Both the position numbers and the translations under genes were made by a program. From Ferrimonas kyonanensis DSM 18153 (lineage in GTDB: Bacteria > Pseudomonadota > Gammaproteobacteria > Enterobacterales > Shewanellaceae), in the NCBI RefSeq assembly GCF_000425405.1, contig NZ_KE384366.1, positions 1 through 64,000 of the forward strand: DNA of 64,000 bases. The letters are read 5' to 3'. Shown here one piece after another: positions 38,338 to 46,997 of the stretch (its first letter is position 1; each line of letters begins with the position of its first letter). A model generated the notes under the pieces. It was not told the DNA's origin, did no database searches, and saw only the letters and a list, made by a program, of their open reading frames with translations.

Positions 38338-39339
38338 ATGCTCTTGAGTCAGGTTGAACACAACTGCCGGTTTTCCGTTGCCCCCATGCTGGATTGGACC
38401 GACCGCCATTATCGCTATTTTGCACGGCTGATGTCCCGTCACACCCTGCTGTATACCGAGATGGTTACCACCGGTGCCATCATTCACGGTAAGGGCGATT
38501 ATCTTGGCTACAACGAGCAGGAACATCCGTTGGCACTGCAGCTGGGTGGCAGCGATCCCGCGGATCTGGCCCTGTGTGCCAAGCGGGCCCAGGAGTTGGG
38601 TTATGACGAGATCAACCTCAACGTCGGCTGCCCGTCGGATCGAGTGCAAAATGGCCGTTTTGGCGCCTGCCTGATGGCAGAGCCGACGTTGGTGGCCCGC
38701 TGCGTGGACGCCATGAGACAGGCGGTGGATCTGCCGGTGACGGTGAAGACCCGCATCGGCATCGACGATCAGGACAGCTACGAGTTTTTGACTCAGTTTA
38801 TCGATACCGTGTCGGCGGCGGGGTGCGATAGCTTTACCATCCATGCTCGAAAAGCCTGGTTGTCGGGGCTCAGTCCGAAAGAGAACCGTGAGATTCCACC
38901 GCTGGATTATGAGCGGGCCTATCAACTGAAGCGGGATTACCCGGCGCTGACCCTGGCCCTCAACGGCGGCATAAAAACCCTGCAGGAGTGTCAGACCCAC
39001 CTGCAGCACCTGGATGGGGTGATGGTCGGTCGCGAGGCCTATCAGAACCCTTACCTGCTGGCGGCGGTGGACAGAGAGATCTACGGCTGTGATACCCCGG
39101 CAGTGGATCGCCGCGCAGTGGTGGAGATGATGGTGCCCTACGTGGAGCGCCATCTTGCCGGTGGCGGCCGGGTAAACCACGTGACTCGCCATATGCTGGG
39201 TCTGTTTAACGGGCTGCCCGGCGCCCGCACCTGGCGCCGCACCCTGTCCGAGCGAGCCCATCACGCGGATGCCACACCGGCATTGCTGCTGGAGGCGATG
39301 GCCCACGTGGGCGAGCCCCTCGAGGACGCGGCGGGTTGA
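38338..39339 (+). CDS. dusA: tRNA-dihydrouridine synthase DusA
   Basis: FMN enzyme reducing uridines 20 and 20a in the tRNA D-loop. [10 protein letters not shown] opens the TIM barrel, [17 protein letters not shown] holds the catalytic Cys, and H-A-R-K-A-W-L-x-G-L-S-P-K-E-N and [10 protein letters not shown] are typical of DusA rather than DusB or DusC. The ATG at 38338 follows AAGGT; an upstream TTG is not needed. 333 residues. Confidence 0.95.
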   Translation: MLLSQVEHNCRFSVAPMLDWTDRHYRYFARLMSRHTLLYTEMVTTGAIIHGKGDYLGYNEQEHPLALQLGGSDPADLALCAKRAQELGYDEINLNVGCPSDRVQNGRFGACLMAEPTLVARCVDAMRQAVDLPVTVKTRIGIDDQDSYEFLTQFIDTVSAAGCDSFTIHARKAWLSGLSPKENREIPPLDYERAYQLKRDYPALTLALNGGIKTLQECQTHLQHLDGVMVGREAYQNPYLLAAVDREIYGCDTPAVDRRAVVEMMVPYVERHLAGGGRVNHVTRHMLGLFNGLPGARTWRRTLSERAHHADATPALLLEAMAHVGEPLEDAAG

Positions 39340-39369
39340 TCACTGGTCACCCGGGATAGCGAATAAGCC

Positions 39370-39394
39370 AACGCCGCCCTATCGGGGCGGCGTT
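39370..39394. terminator. Terminator between dusA and Crp/Fnr-type gene
   Basis: AACGCCGCCC (39370-39379) pairs with GGGCGGCGTT (39385-39394) around TATCG. The T-rich tail is interrupted (GTTGTTGTTT), but it is the only stem between two convergent genes. Confidence 0.7.
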
Positions 39395-39399
39395 GTTGT

Positions 39400-40059
39400 T
39401 TACAGGTCCAGAAAGGCCGTTAACTTGTCTTGGCTGACGATCTCCAGCCGCCCCCCACGCTTTTCCAACAGCCCCAATTCGGTTAACTGGGCCACCACGC
39501 GCCGGTAGACCCGTTCGGAGCAGCCGAAGCGGGCCGCTTCCTGATAGAGCTTGAGGTCCGGCTCGCCCCGGGCTCTGCGCTGCATCAGATCCAGGGCGAT
39601 GTTGTGCGCCAGAGGATAGAGGCTCAGCGTCATGGAACGTTGCATCTGTTGCTGGTAATAACCCGCCAACTGTTGGCTGAGCCACAGGCCGATTTTGGGG
39701 TGTTCGATGAGCAAGGATTCCAGTTTGGCTCTGGGCAGTTGCCGGACAATGACGGGCGCCAGCGGCACCACGTCAAACTGGCAGGGAAGGCCGGTTAGCA
39801 GTTCCACTTCGCCGAATAGCCGCCGATTCCCCTGCCAGATCCCCAGACCAAACTCTTTGCCGTTGGCGGCGGCGTAGTGCAGGGTGAACTCGCCTTTCTC
39901 CACCCAGTAGAGGGCGTTGACATGCTCTCCCTGGTGCAACAAGGGCTGTCCCTCCTCCAACTGCCATTGCTTCAAAGGCAGGGCGTGGATGGCGTCCATC
40001 AACTGTTGATGGCCCTCGCTAATGGCACTGCTTAAAGGGCGGGACGCTGACGCAGGCAT
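39400..40059 (-). CDS. Crp/Fnr-family transcriptional regulator
   Basis: 219 residues: an N-terminal cyclic-nucleotide-like beta-roll (about 25-115, E-G-Q-P-L-L-H-Q-G-E) and a C-terminal winged helix (K-L-Y-Q-E-A-A-R-F-G-C-S-E-R-V-Y-R-R-V-V-A-Q-L, about 170-192). No N-terminal Cys cluster, so not an Fnr iron-sulphur sensor, and the cAMP-contact residues of Crp are not evident. Divergent from deoD with 89 bp between, so it may control deoD or itself; inference only. Confidence 0.85.
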   Translation of the reverse strand: MPASASRPLSSAISEGHQQLMDAIHALPLKQWQLEEGQPLLHQGEHVNALYWVEKGEFTLHYAAANGKEFGLGIWQGNRRLFGEVELLTGLPCQFDVVPLAPVIVRQLPRAKLESLLIEHPKIGLWLSQQLAGYYQQQMQRSMTLSLYPLAHNIALDLMQRRARGEPDLKLYQEAARFGCSERVYRRVVAQLTELGLLEKRGGRLEIVSQDKLTAFLDL

Positions 40060-40148
40060 TTCTGACTCCCCTGGCGGACAATTGTCCTCATGCTGATCTC
40101 AAACCTCTTTTTACACTGTCCCCGACACTGAAAAAAGAGGAAATCAAA

Positions 40149-40859
40149 ATGACTCCCCATATCAACGCTAAGCCTGGTGATTTTGCCGAATTGCTGTTGT
40201 TTCCCGGTGACCCCCTGCGGGCCAAGTACATTGCCGATACCTTTCTCGAGGATGCGGTGGAAGTGACCAATGTGCGCAACATGTTGGGCTTTACCGGCAC
40301 CTGGAATGGCCATAGGGTGTCGGTGATGGGACACGGCATGGGCGTCCCGTCGATCTCGATCTACGCCGAAGAGTTGATTCGCGACTATGGGGTCAAAACC
40401 CTGATCCGCGTCGGCAGTTGTGGCGGGGTGGCCGAGGACCTCTCGCTCAGGGATGTGGTGGTGGCCACCGGAGCGGGCACCGCCTCACTGACCAATCGTA
40501 CTCGTTTTGCAGGCTATGACTACCCGGCGGTCGCGGATTTCGACCTGGCGATGGCCTGTCAGCAGCAGGCGCAGCGGCTGGGAATGGCCGCCCGTTTTGG
40601 CACTGTGTTTACCAATGACCTTTTCTACGGCAGCGATCCGGCTTTGTTGCCCGCGCTGCAGAAAATGAAGGTGCTGGCGGTGGAGATGGAGGCATCGGCC
40701 CTCTATGCCATCGCCGCAGAACATGGGGTGCGTGCCCTGACCATTCTCACCGTCTCCGACCACCTGTTGAAGAGCGAGGAGACCACCGCTGAAGAGCGCC
40801 AGAAAAGCTTCGGCGACATGGTCGAGCTGGCTCTGGCCACAGCGGTGCAGCCGGTTTGA
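40149..40859 (+). CDS. deoD: Purine nucleoside phosphorylase DeoD
   Basis: Splits purine (deoxy)nucleosides with phosphate in salvage. The hexameric DeoD signature is clear: M-T-P-H-I-N-A-K-P-G-D-F-A at the N-terminus, F-P-G-D-P-L-R-A-K, G-H-G-M-G-V-P-S-I-S-I-Y, R-V-G-S-C-G-G, E-M-E-A-S-A-L-Y and the catalytic Asp in V-S-D-H. 236 residues. It stands alone here, not with deoCAB. A terminator follows. Confidence 0.97.
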   Translation: MTPHINAKPGDFAELLLFPGDPLRAKYIADTFLEDAVEVTNVRNMLGFTGTWNGHRVSVMGHGMGVPSISIYAEELIRDYGVKTLIRVGSCGGVAEDLSLRDVVVATGAGTASLTNRTRFAGYDYPAVADFDLAMACQQQAQRLGMAARFGTVFTNDLFYGSDPALLPALQKMKVLAVEMEASALYAIAAEHGVRALTILTVSDHLLKSEETTAEERQKSFGDMVELALATAVQPV

Positions 40860-40867
40860 TTTAGACC

Positions 40868-40892
40868 AAGGGGCAGCTGCTGTCCCTTTTTT
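40868..40892 (+). terminator. Terminator after deoD
   Basis: AAGGGGCAG (40868-40876) and CTGTCCCTT (40880-40888) pair with one G-U around CTG, followed by TTTT. Confidence 0.85.
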
Positions 40893-41068
40893 GACCAATT
40901 TCGCCAAGGGGTGGTGAAAATCACCATTTCCCCGGCAATCTCCTTAAATCGGCACACCACACCCTCCTCGGTTTTTAACAACTCCCTTTAGTATCAATGA
41001 AATAAAAGTTGGCACGCTGATTGAATAACCATCAGTGTCATTAACCAACATCCTAAATGGAGCAACTC

Positions 41069-41356
41069 ATGGAAGGTTCAATCAAAGTGAAGTCCCTGCT
41101 GGCGGTATCCCTGGTCACCCTGATGATGGTGTCTGGCGCTGCGGTTGCAAACCCACAAGATGAGATTGAACAGGGAGTCGAGCAGTTCGTGTCTTCCAAG
41201 ATCTCATCCCTGCGGCTGGACATCGCCGCTCAACTCGATGGTGAACTGAAGTCCGATGCATCCCGCGGCATTGCCGAGATGCGTACCGAGCTGGTGCTGA
41301 TCACCGATGACAGCAACTTGACCGCTTCCAACGGCCAATTCGGAGACGATGAATGA
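41069..41356 (+). CDS. Small exported protein of the PspC operon
   Basis: 95 residues with a signal peptide or membrane anchor (about 8-27, L-L-A-V-S-L-V-T-L-M-M-V-S-G-A-A-V-A-N) and an acidic helical remainder (Q-D-E-I-E-Q-G-V-E-Q-F, then D-D-E at the end). I do not recognise it. The start at 41069, 6 bp after GGAG, is chosen over an in-frame ATG four codons upstream. Its stop overlaps the start of the next small gene (ATGA), so they are translated together. Confidence 0.7.
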   Translation: MEGSIKVKSLLAVSLVTLMMVSGAAVANPQDEIEQGVEQFVSSKISSLRLDIAAQLDGELKSDASRGIAEMRTELVLITDDSNLTASNGQFGDDE

Positions 41357-41451
41357 TCGCCGGCTGGACCCCCGTGCTGCTGTGCATGTTACCGGTAGCC
41401 GGGTGGGGCGTCAGCGCCCTGGGCGTATGGTGGTATCAATCTCGACACTAA
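41353..41451 (+). CDS. 32-residue single-span membrane protein
   Basis: M-I-A-G-W-T-P-V-L-L-C-M-L-P-V-A-G-W-G-V then a short W-W-Y-Q-S-R-H end: one hydrophobic segment with a basic C-terminus. The ATG overlaps the previous stop as ATGA, and the next gene starts 11 bp later after AGGAGAG, so it is placed exactly like a real cistron. It has the size and position of a PspB-like partner of PspC but is shorter; no homology is claimed. Confidence 0.6.
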   Translation: MIAGWTPVLLCMLPVAGWGVSALGVWWYQSRH

Positions 41452-41461
41452 GGAGAGCGAC

Positions 41462-41662
41462 ATGAGCAGTCGATTAATGCGGGACCCCGCAAAGGGGTGG
41501 GTGGCTGGATTATTTGCCGGCCTGTGTGAGCACTGGGGCCTGAATCTGTTTTGGTGCCGGGTGGTGTTCGCGGTCTATCTGATGATAGAGCCTGTTTCCG
41601 CAACCCTGATCTACATTGTGGCCTCTTTGCTGATGCCAAAGCGGCGATGCCGGTATTACTGA
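41462..41662 (+). CDS. PspC-domain membrane protein
   Basis: 66 residues: a short basic N-terminus (M-R-D-P-A-K-G-W) followed by the PspC motif (V-A-G-L-F-A-G-L-C-E-H-W-G-L-N) and a hydrophobic helix pair (V-V-F-A-V-Y-L-M-I-E-P ... L-I-Y-I-V-A-S-L-L-M-P). PspC proteins sense envelope stress and act with PspB on the PspF/PspA switch in enterobacteria. No pspA or pspF is nearby. Overlaps the next gene by 16 bp. Confidence 0.85.
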   Translation: MSSRLMRDPAKGWVAGLFAGLCEHWGLNLFWCRVVFAVYLMIEPVSATLIYIVASLLMPKRRCRYY

Positions 41663-41808
41663 TTATCCTGTTGGTGGTGTGCCTGATTATGGTCACCATC
41701 GCAGACGCCACCGCCATGGTGTGGTGGTGGCAGGACTATGGCACGCCGTCACTGCTGTTGGTGGCGGTTTTGCTGCTGGCTTGCTGGGTGTGGCAGAGAA
41801 GCCGGTAA
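41647..41808 (+). CDS. 53-residue two-span membrane protein
   Basis: M-P-V-L-L-I-I-L-L-V-V-C-L-I-M-V-T-I-A then a polar D-Y-G-T-P turn and L-L-L-V-A-V-L-L-L-A-C-W-V-W-Q-R-S-R: two membrane segments and little else. Start ATG at 41647 inside the end of the PspC gene; no separate binding site is obvious, so it would depend on coupling. Function unknown; last gene of the four-gene operon. Confidence 0.55.
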   Translation: MPVLLIILLVVCLIMVTIADATAMVWWWQDYGTPSLLLVAVLLLACWVWQRSR

Positions 41809-41873
41809 TGTCAGTTTCGGCGGAGTCCCTATCGCCCTCTCAGGGGCTCCGCCACCTTACTGCAGCGTTGGCG

Positions 41874-42614
41874 CTATTTGTTGTTGATCAGCGCGCCGAT
41901 CACCTGACGAGTCTCATTACTGCTCAGCCGCTCGGCCAGCGCCGCAAACTCCGCCTGCATCACCTGACCCAACTGAGGTTGAGACAACTTCAGCAGCGCC
42001 TTGGCTTGCTGCATCGCTTCGGGCGGTCGGGCGGCAAACTTCTGGGCGTACTCCATGGCCAGCTTCATCAGCTGGTCAGCCGGACAACTGTGATTCACTA
42101 ATCCCACGGCCTTGGCTTTTTCGACACCGAAGGGTTCGCCCAGCAGCAGCAACTCCGAGGCCAGAGGGCCGCCACACATCTGCGGAATTAAGGTGCTGGA
42201 GGCGGCTTCCGGAACAATGCCGATATTGACGAAGGGCAGGACAAATTTGGCGTTGTCGGCGGCGATGACCATGTCACAGTGGGGGAGCAGGGTGCTGCCG
42301 ACGCCCACGGCGCTGCCGGCGACCGCGGCGATCAGCGGTTTTTTCAGGGTTGGCAGCGTCTTGATGAAGCGCACCGCTTCATTGTCTTCGCCAAAGCCGG
42401 TATCGAGAAAAGAAGACAGATCGTTGCCGGCGGTAAAGCAGTCTTCCTGGCCGCGGATCAGGTAGGCACGCACCTCGGGATCGTCATCAGCCTGTTGCAG
42501 GTGTGTTGTCAGACTGCAATACATCTCTTGAGTCAGTGCGTTACGCTTGTCCGGGCGATTGATGGTCAGTACCATGACATGACCGTCACGGGACAATTCT
42601 ATGCTGGATGCCAT
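41874..42614 (-). CDS. Enoyl-CoA hydratase/isomerase family protein
   Basis: 246 residues, crotonase fold: I-N-R-P-D-K-R-N-A-L-T, D-C-F-T-A-G-N-D-L-S-S-F (first oxyanion strand), A-V-A-G-S-A-V-G-V-G (second) and a Glu in G-I-V-P-E-A-A-S-S at the position of the catalytic acid. Having one acid is more like isomerases of the PaaG/ECI type than hydratases; substrate unknown. AAGGAACTGAA precedes the ATG at 42614. The much longer open frame upstream is antisense to the copper chaperone gene and is not used. Confidence 0.9.
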   Translation of the reverse strand: MASSIELSRDGHVMVLTINRPDKRNALTQEMYCSLTTHLQQADDDPEVRAYLIRGQEDCFTAGNDLSSFLDTGFGEDNEAVRFIKTLPTLKKPLIAAVAGSAVGVGSTLLPHCDMVIAADNAKFVLPFVNIGIVPEAASSTLIPQMCGGPLASELLLLGEPFGVEKAKAVGLVNHSCPADQLMKLAMEYAQKFAARPPEAMQQAKALLKLSQPQLGQVMQAEFAALAERLSSNETRQVIGALINNK

Positions 42615-42674
42615 TTCAGTTCCTTTCCGTGGAGGTGAGTATTTTTTATACCAAGGAAGTGTAAGGTAAGCCAT

Positions 42675-43121
42675 ATGAAATTCAAACAACTGTTTGCTTG
42701 GTCGGCATTGCTGCTGGCGACACCGCTGTTTGCTCAGGTTGAGATTGTCCAGGGAATGGTCAGAGAGATGCCACCGGGTGTGCCCAATACCGCCGCCTAT
42801 ATGACACTGATCAATCACGGTGAAGACACCGCCCTGGTGGGGGCGAGCTGTGACCTGGCCGCTAAGACCGAGATCCACACCATGCTGACCGAAAATGGCA
42901 TGATGAAGATGCGGCGCATTGAAAAGGTGGCGTTGCCGAAAGAGAAAGAAGTTAAGCTTCAGCAAGGTGGCGATCATTTGATGTTGCTGGCCATACACCA
43001 CACGCCCAAGGCAGGCCAGCAGGTGACCTGTCAGCTGTCCTTTGACAATGGCAGCAGCCAACAGCTGCAGCTGCCGGTGGTCGCTATGAAGGCACATGGG
43101 GCCCACCACCACAATCACTGA
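42675..43121 (+). CDS. Periplasmic copper chaperone PCu(A)C
   Basis: 148 residues: signal peptide (about 1-20, P-L-F-A-Q) and a PCuAC cupredoxin-like domain with H-T-M-L near 74, M-M-K-M-R near 81-85 and the later D-H-L-M-L-L-A-I-H motif, matching the H(M)x10Mx21HxM copper site. A His-rich end (A-H-H-H-N-H) adds metal ligands. Such proteins load Cu into cytochrome c oxidase. 11 bp before the DUF2333 gene. Confidence 0.92.
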   Translation: MKFKQLFAWSALLLATPLFAQVEIVQGMVREMPPGVPNTAAYMTLINHGEDTALVGASCDLAAKTEIHTMLTENGMMKMRRIEKVALPKEKEVKLQQGGDHLMLLAIHHTPKAGQQVTCQLSFDNGSSQQLQLPVVAMKAHGAHHHNH

Positions 43122-43132
43122 GTAGGGAGTTA

Positions 43133-44104
43133 ATGATGGTTGCACTGAATCGCAAGTGGGTTATCGGGTCCACATTGGGCCTGGTCGTTTTGGGCTGGCT
43201 GATCGCCGTATGGTGGAGCATTGAGCCGGATGCCATCGAGTACGCGCAGCTGCGCAGTGAACCACAGGTCACCGGGTATGCGACGACCACCGCCGCCATT
43301 TTGATCACCGAAACCCTGCTGGATAAACCCGGAGGTTTTCTGTCCAACGACAAACTGCCACCGTCGGTGTTGATGGATAACATGCCGGCCTTTGAGTTTG
43401 GTGCCCTGGAGCAGGTGCGGGATCTGACCTTGGTGATGCGCAAGGACCTGTCCCGGTCTCAGTCGCAATCTACCGCCGATCCGGATCTGCAGAAGGCGCA
43501 GCCTAAATTCAACATCGATCATCGCAGCTGGGTGATTCCCAGCGCCGAGTCCCAGTACCGGGAAGGAGCTGCATCGCTGCGTGCCTATCGGGACCGAATC
43601 AGCGATCCGACTCAGCCAACGGCCCAATTTTACGCCCGAGCCGATAACCTGGTGGCACTGCTGGACCAGGTGGATAAGCGTCTGGGCAGCCTGTCACAGC
43701 GATTGTCAGCCAGTGTCGGCCAGAGTCGTTTGAATACCGATCTGGCCGGAGACAGCTCCGCCAGCAGTTCCACCCTCACCGTCAGCGATCAGATCGTCAA
43801 AACCAGCTGGTGGAAGATCGATGACGTGTTCTACGAGTCTCGCGGCAGTTGCTGGGCCCTGCTGGGGATCATGCGGGCAGTGGAGCTGGATTTCGAACAG
43901 GTACTGGAAAAGAAAAATGCCACCGTCAGCCTGCAGCAGATCATTCGTGAACTGGAGGCCACCCAGGAAACCGTCTGGAGTCCGATGGTGCTCAATGGCA
44001 GTGGCTTTGGAATTGTGGCCAACCATTCGTTGGTAATGGCCAACTACATCAGTCGGGCTAATGCCGCACTGATTGACTTAAAACAGTTGTTAACTCAAGG
44101 GTAA
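43133..44104 (+). CDS. DUF2333 membrane-anchored protein
   Basis: 323 residues with one N-terminal membrane anchor (about 10-28) and a large soluble domain rich in Gln and Arg. The signature segments of DUF2333 are visible: Y-A-T-T-T-A-A-I-L-I-T-E-T-L-L-D-K-P-G-G-F-L-S-N-D, M-D-N-M-P-A-F-E-F-G-A-L-E-Q-V-R-D, and D-D-V-F-Y-E-S-R-G-S-C-W-A-L. The function is not known. Starts 11 bp after the copper chaperone gene and ends 7 bp before the barrel gene, so the three are likely one operon. Confidence 0.88.
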   Translation: MMVALNRKWVIGSTLGLVVLGWLIAVWWSIEPDAIEYAQLRSEPQVTGYATTTAAILITETLLDKPGGFLSNDKLPPSVLMDNMPAFEFGALEQVRDLTLVMRKDLSRSQSQSTADPDLQKAQPKFNIDHRSWVIPSAESQYREGAASLRAYRDRISDPTQPTAQFYARADNLVALLDQVDKRLGSLSQRLSASVGQSRLNTDLAGDSSASSSTLTVSDQIVKTSWWKIDDVFYESRGSCWALLGIMRAVELDFEQVLEKKNATVSLQQIIRELEATQETVWSPMVLNGSGFGIVANHSLVMANYISRANAALIDLKQLLTQG

Positions 44105-44111
44105 ATAGACA

Positions 44112-44777
44112 ATGCGTGTAAAACTAAGCCTGGCTGCCGCCGCAATTGCTTCGTTGATCTCCGTGGGCGCTCATGCCGATGTGCTGGGAGTGAAACTGGG
44201 CCTGGATCTTCAGCAGAACAGCGTTGATGGCAATGTGCGTGGCAGTGGTGCCGGCTGGGACGATAGCTACCGCTTCAGCGGCTATGTGGCGTTTGAGCAC
44301 TTCATTCCGTTGCTACCAAACCTGATGGTGCGTCATAACCAGCAGGAAGCCGACGGCAACGGTTCATTGAGTGCGGATCTGACCAACACCGATTTCATTG
44401 CCTATTATGAGCTGCTGGACAACGGCGCCGTCGAGCTGGATCTGGGTGCCAACTACCGCATCTACAGCGGTAAACTCAATGACGGTGGCTTTAACAGCGA
44501 TGATCTCGATGACGGCATTTTGCTGGCGTACGCCAAAGGCCAGGTGAACCTGGTTGGCACCGGTCTGTTTATCTATACCGACGTGTCTGTGGGCAAATAC
44601 GACGACAAGGACATCAGTGATTATCAACTGGGTTTGGGCTGGGAGCTGGACATGCTGCCCCTGAATCTGGCGGTCAAAGGCGGCTATCGTCAGCACAGCT
44701 TTGATGTCAGCCGTTGGGGCACCAACGCCGATCTGGAGTTCTCCGGTGTGTTTGCCGGTGTCGAACTCAGCTTCTGA
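44112..44777 (+). CDS. TIGR04219-type outer-membrane beta-barrel protein
   Basis: 221 residues: signal peptide (1-22, A-H-A-D), then eight or so amphipathic strands (Y-R-F-S-G-Y-V-A-F-E-H-F-I-P, D-L-G-A-N-Y-R-I-Y-S-G) ending G-V-E-L-S-F. The overall pattern, P-L-L-P-N-L and the length match the TIGR04219 family of the Alteromonadales. Function unknown. Confidence 0.82.
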   Translation: MRVKLSLAAAAIASLISVGAHADVLGVKLGLDLQQNSVDGNVRGSGAGWDDSYRFSGYVAFEHFIPLLPNLMVRHNQQEADGNGSLSADLTNTDFIAYYELLDNGAVELDLGANYRIYSGKLNDGGFNSDDLDDGILLAYAKGQVNLVGTGLFIYTDVSVGKYDDKDISDYQLGLGWELDMLPLNLAVKGGYRQHSFDVSRWGTNADLEFSGVFAGVELSF

Positions 44778-44794
44778 GTCCAGATACAAAGCAT

Positions 44795-44822
44795 AAAAAA
44801 ACCGCCCGAGGGCGGTTTTTTT
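44795..44822. terminator. Bidirectional terminator barrel gene / tolC
   Basis: ACCGCC (44801-44806), loop CGAG, GGCGGT (44811-44816) with a seven-A run before and a T-run after; serves both convergent genes. Confidence 0.9.
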
Positions 44823-44840
44823 GTGGCCGATGAACGCGGG

Positions 44841-46154
44841 TTATTTCAGACCCTTGTTGATCATCTGCACGTCTTCTTCACTCAGGGTACCGGCCGCTTG
44901 TTTCAGCGACAGCACCGCCAGAATGTAGTTGTAACGGGCGTCGGCAAGTTGCTGCTTGGCGCTGTACAACTGACGGGTGGAGGTCAGTACTTCAACAATG
45001 GTACGGGTGCCCACCTCAAAGCCGGCTTCGGTGGCTTTCAGGGCGCTTTCCGCCGAGACCACGGATTGCTCATAGGCTCGGATGGTGCTCATGGAGGCGT
45101 TGACGTTGTTGAGGCTGTTGCGCAGGCTGCGTACCACCGAGCGGTGAGACTCTTCCAGTGCCTGGGAGGAAGCCACGAAGTTGTACTTCGCTTGTTCAAC
45201 CTGGCTGCTGACGGAGAAACCCTGGAAAATCGGCACGCTCAACTGCAACGCCACATTACCCGTGGTGTCATTGCTGATGCTGCCGACCCGATCGTCCTCG
45301 CTGAACGACTTGGTCACGCCGGCACTCAGGCCCAGGCTTGGCAGATGTCCGGTTTTGGCCAGATTGATCCGCTCTTTGGCGATATCCACACCCAGGCGAC
45401 GGCTCAACAGCTCCAGGCTGCTCTCTTCACCCAGGGCAAGCCAGGCTTCGTGAGTGGACGGCGTCGGCGTGGAAGGGCTGAATCGTTGAGTGTCCAGCAC
45501 CGCCAGGTCGGTGTGCGGAATGCCGGTGATTTCACGCAGGCCTTCGTAGCTGTTTTCCAGCGTATTCTGAGCGTTGATCTCTTCGGCGACCGCCAGATCG
45601 TATTGCGCCTGTGCTTCATGCACATCGGTGATGGCGGTCAGGCCGACGGCGAACCGCTGCTTAGTCTGCTCCAACTGTCGCTCAATGGCGCGTTTGTTGG
45701 CCTGCACGAACTCCAGGGCATCCTGAGCCGACAGTACGTCGAAATAGGCCTGAGACACGCGAACCACCAGGTTCTGCACCGCCAGAGCGTAGTTGGCATC
45801 GGATTGAGAGGCACTCTTCTCTGACAACGCCAGATTGACGTAGTTGGCGTGGTCGTAGATGCTTTGGTTCAACGACAAGCCAGCGCTGCCGGCGCCGCCG
45901 TCGTCGGTCTGTTCGCCCAAATCATCGAACCAGTTAACGCCGTAGCCCAATGAACCACTGATTTGTGGCAGCAGAGAGGCTCGACTCTGATCGATGGCTT
46001 CGAACGCCGCATCCCGGGTGGCTTTGGCTTGCAGCAGTACCGGGTCCTTGGTAAGTGCTTGCTGGTAGATCTGGTACAGATCGTCCGCTTGGGCTGGCAG
46101 GGTCGCACTGGCCAGGCCAAGCGCAATGGTCATTGCACGAAATTTGAATCGCAT
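44841..46154 (-). CDS. tolC: Outer-membrane efflux channel TolC
   Basis: Trimeric export duct used by type I secretion and RND efflux pumps. 437 residues: signal peptide (about 1-23, A-Q-A-D), Y-Q-Q-A-L-T-K-D-P-V-L-L, and the two repeated outer-membrane efflux domains, with helical-barrel segments such as A-I-T-D-V-H-E-A-Q-A-Q-Y-D and G-T-R-T-I-V-E-V-L-T-S-T-R. Slightly shorter than E. coli TolC (493), lacking part of its C-terminal tail. Divergent from nudF as in E. coli; 213 bp lie between. Confidence 0.95.
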   Translation of the reverse strand: MRFKFRAMTIALGLASATLPAQADDLYQIYQQALTKDPVLLQAKATRDAAFEAIDQSRASLLPQISGSLGYGVNWFDDLGEQTDDGGAGSAGLSLNQSIYDHANYVNLALSEKSASQSDANYALAVQNLVVRVSQAYFDVLSAQDALEFVQANKRAIERQLEQTKQRFAVGLTAITDVHEAQAQYDLAVAEEINAQNTLENSYEGLREITGIPHTDLAVLDTQRFSPSTPTPSTHEAWLALGEESSLELLSRRLGVDIAKERINLAKTGHLPSLGLSAGVTKSFSEDDRVGSISNDTTGNVALQLSVPIFQGFSVSSQVEQAKYNFVASSQALEESHRSVVRSLRNSLNNVNASMSTIRAYEQSVVSAESALKATEAGFEVGTRTIVEVLTSTRQLYSAKQQLADARYNYILAVLSLKQAAGTLSEEDVQMINKGLK

Positions 46155-46367
46155 TTCAAATCCTTAAAGTAAATACAAAGCTAGCCTGCACCTATGGCAA
46201 GCTATATTTCCGGGCTGGGAAAACCCGTTATTCCCAAGACGACCTTGACTTTGACAGGCTTAGTAAACTGAATTGAGCCTAGGTAAGTCAATCATTTTAC
46301 TTCGATAAGTGTAACAGGTTATGGAATCAGACAGCTTGCAACAATTCATCAAACACAGGGGACTGCG

Positions 46368-46997
46368 ATGAATAACGACGTTCCAACTCAGTTATCTGTT
46401 GAAAACATTGATATTTTAAATAGAAAAGTCGTCTACCAGGGCTTTTTCAAGGTGGTGGAGCTGACTTTGCGCCATCCGTTGTTCGAGGGCGGCCAGAGTG
46501 GCACGGTGACCCGAGAGGTGTTTGAGCGCGGCAATGCGGTGGTGGTGCTGCCCTATGACCCGGTTCGGGATCGGGTGGTGCTGATTGAGCAACTGCGGGT
46601 GCCGGCCATCGGTAATGCCGATTCGCCCTGGCTGTATGAGTTGGTGGCCGGAATGATGGACGATGAGCAGTCGGTGCTCGAAGTCGCGGCCAGGGAGTTG
46701 ATGGAGGAAACCGGCCTTAGCGCCCGCCGTCTGACTCAGGTGGGCAGTCACTTGTCTTCGCCCGGTGGCAGTTCGGAGCGGCTGTTCCTGGTATTGGCGG
46801 AAGTGGACAGCGAGCGGGCATCCGGCGTGCACGGGTTGGACCACGAACATGAAGACATTCGAGTGCTGGTGTTGCCCCGCGCCGACGCCTATCAGTGGGT
46901 GGAGCAGGGAAGAATCGACAATGCCAGCAGTGTGATTGGGCTACAATGGCTTGAGCTGAATCATCATAAACTGGAGCGTCGGGTCGATCATGGCTAA
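46368..46997 (+). CDS. nudF: ADP-ribose pyrophosphatase
   Basis: Hydrolyses ADP-ribose to AMP and ribose-5-phosphate. 209 residues. The Nudix box reads G-M-M-D-D-E-Q-S-V-L-E-V-A-A then R-E-L-M-E-E-T-G-L: the catalytic R-E-x-x-E-E is intact, but the first conserved Glu (G-x5-E) is Gln. The late S-P-G-G-S-S-E-R and the G-L-D-H-E-H-E-D-I loop also fit NudF. Overlaps yqiB by 8 bp. Confidence 0.93.
   Translation: MNNDVPTQLSVENIDILNRKVVYQGFFKVVELTLRHPLFEGGQSGTVTREVFERGNAVVVLPYDPVRDRVVLIEQLRVPAIGNADSPWLYELVAGMMDDEQSVLEVAARELMEETGLSARRLTQVGSHLSSPGGSSERLFLVLAEVDSERASGVHGLDHEHEDIRVLVLPRADAYQWVEQGRIDNASSVIGLQWLELNHHKLERRVDHG

Noticed and set aside
42615-43145. N-terminal extension of the crotonase frame
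   Set aside because: The extra 177 codons run antisense to the copper chaperone gene; a good ribosome binding site supports the start at 42614.
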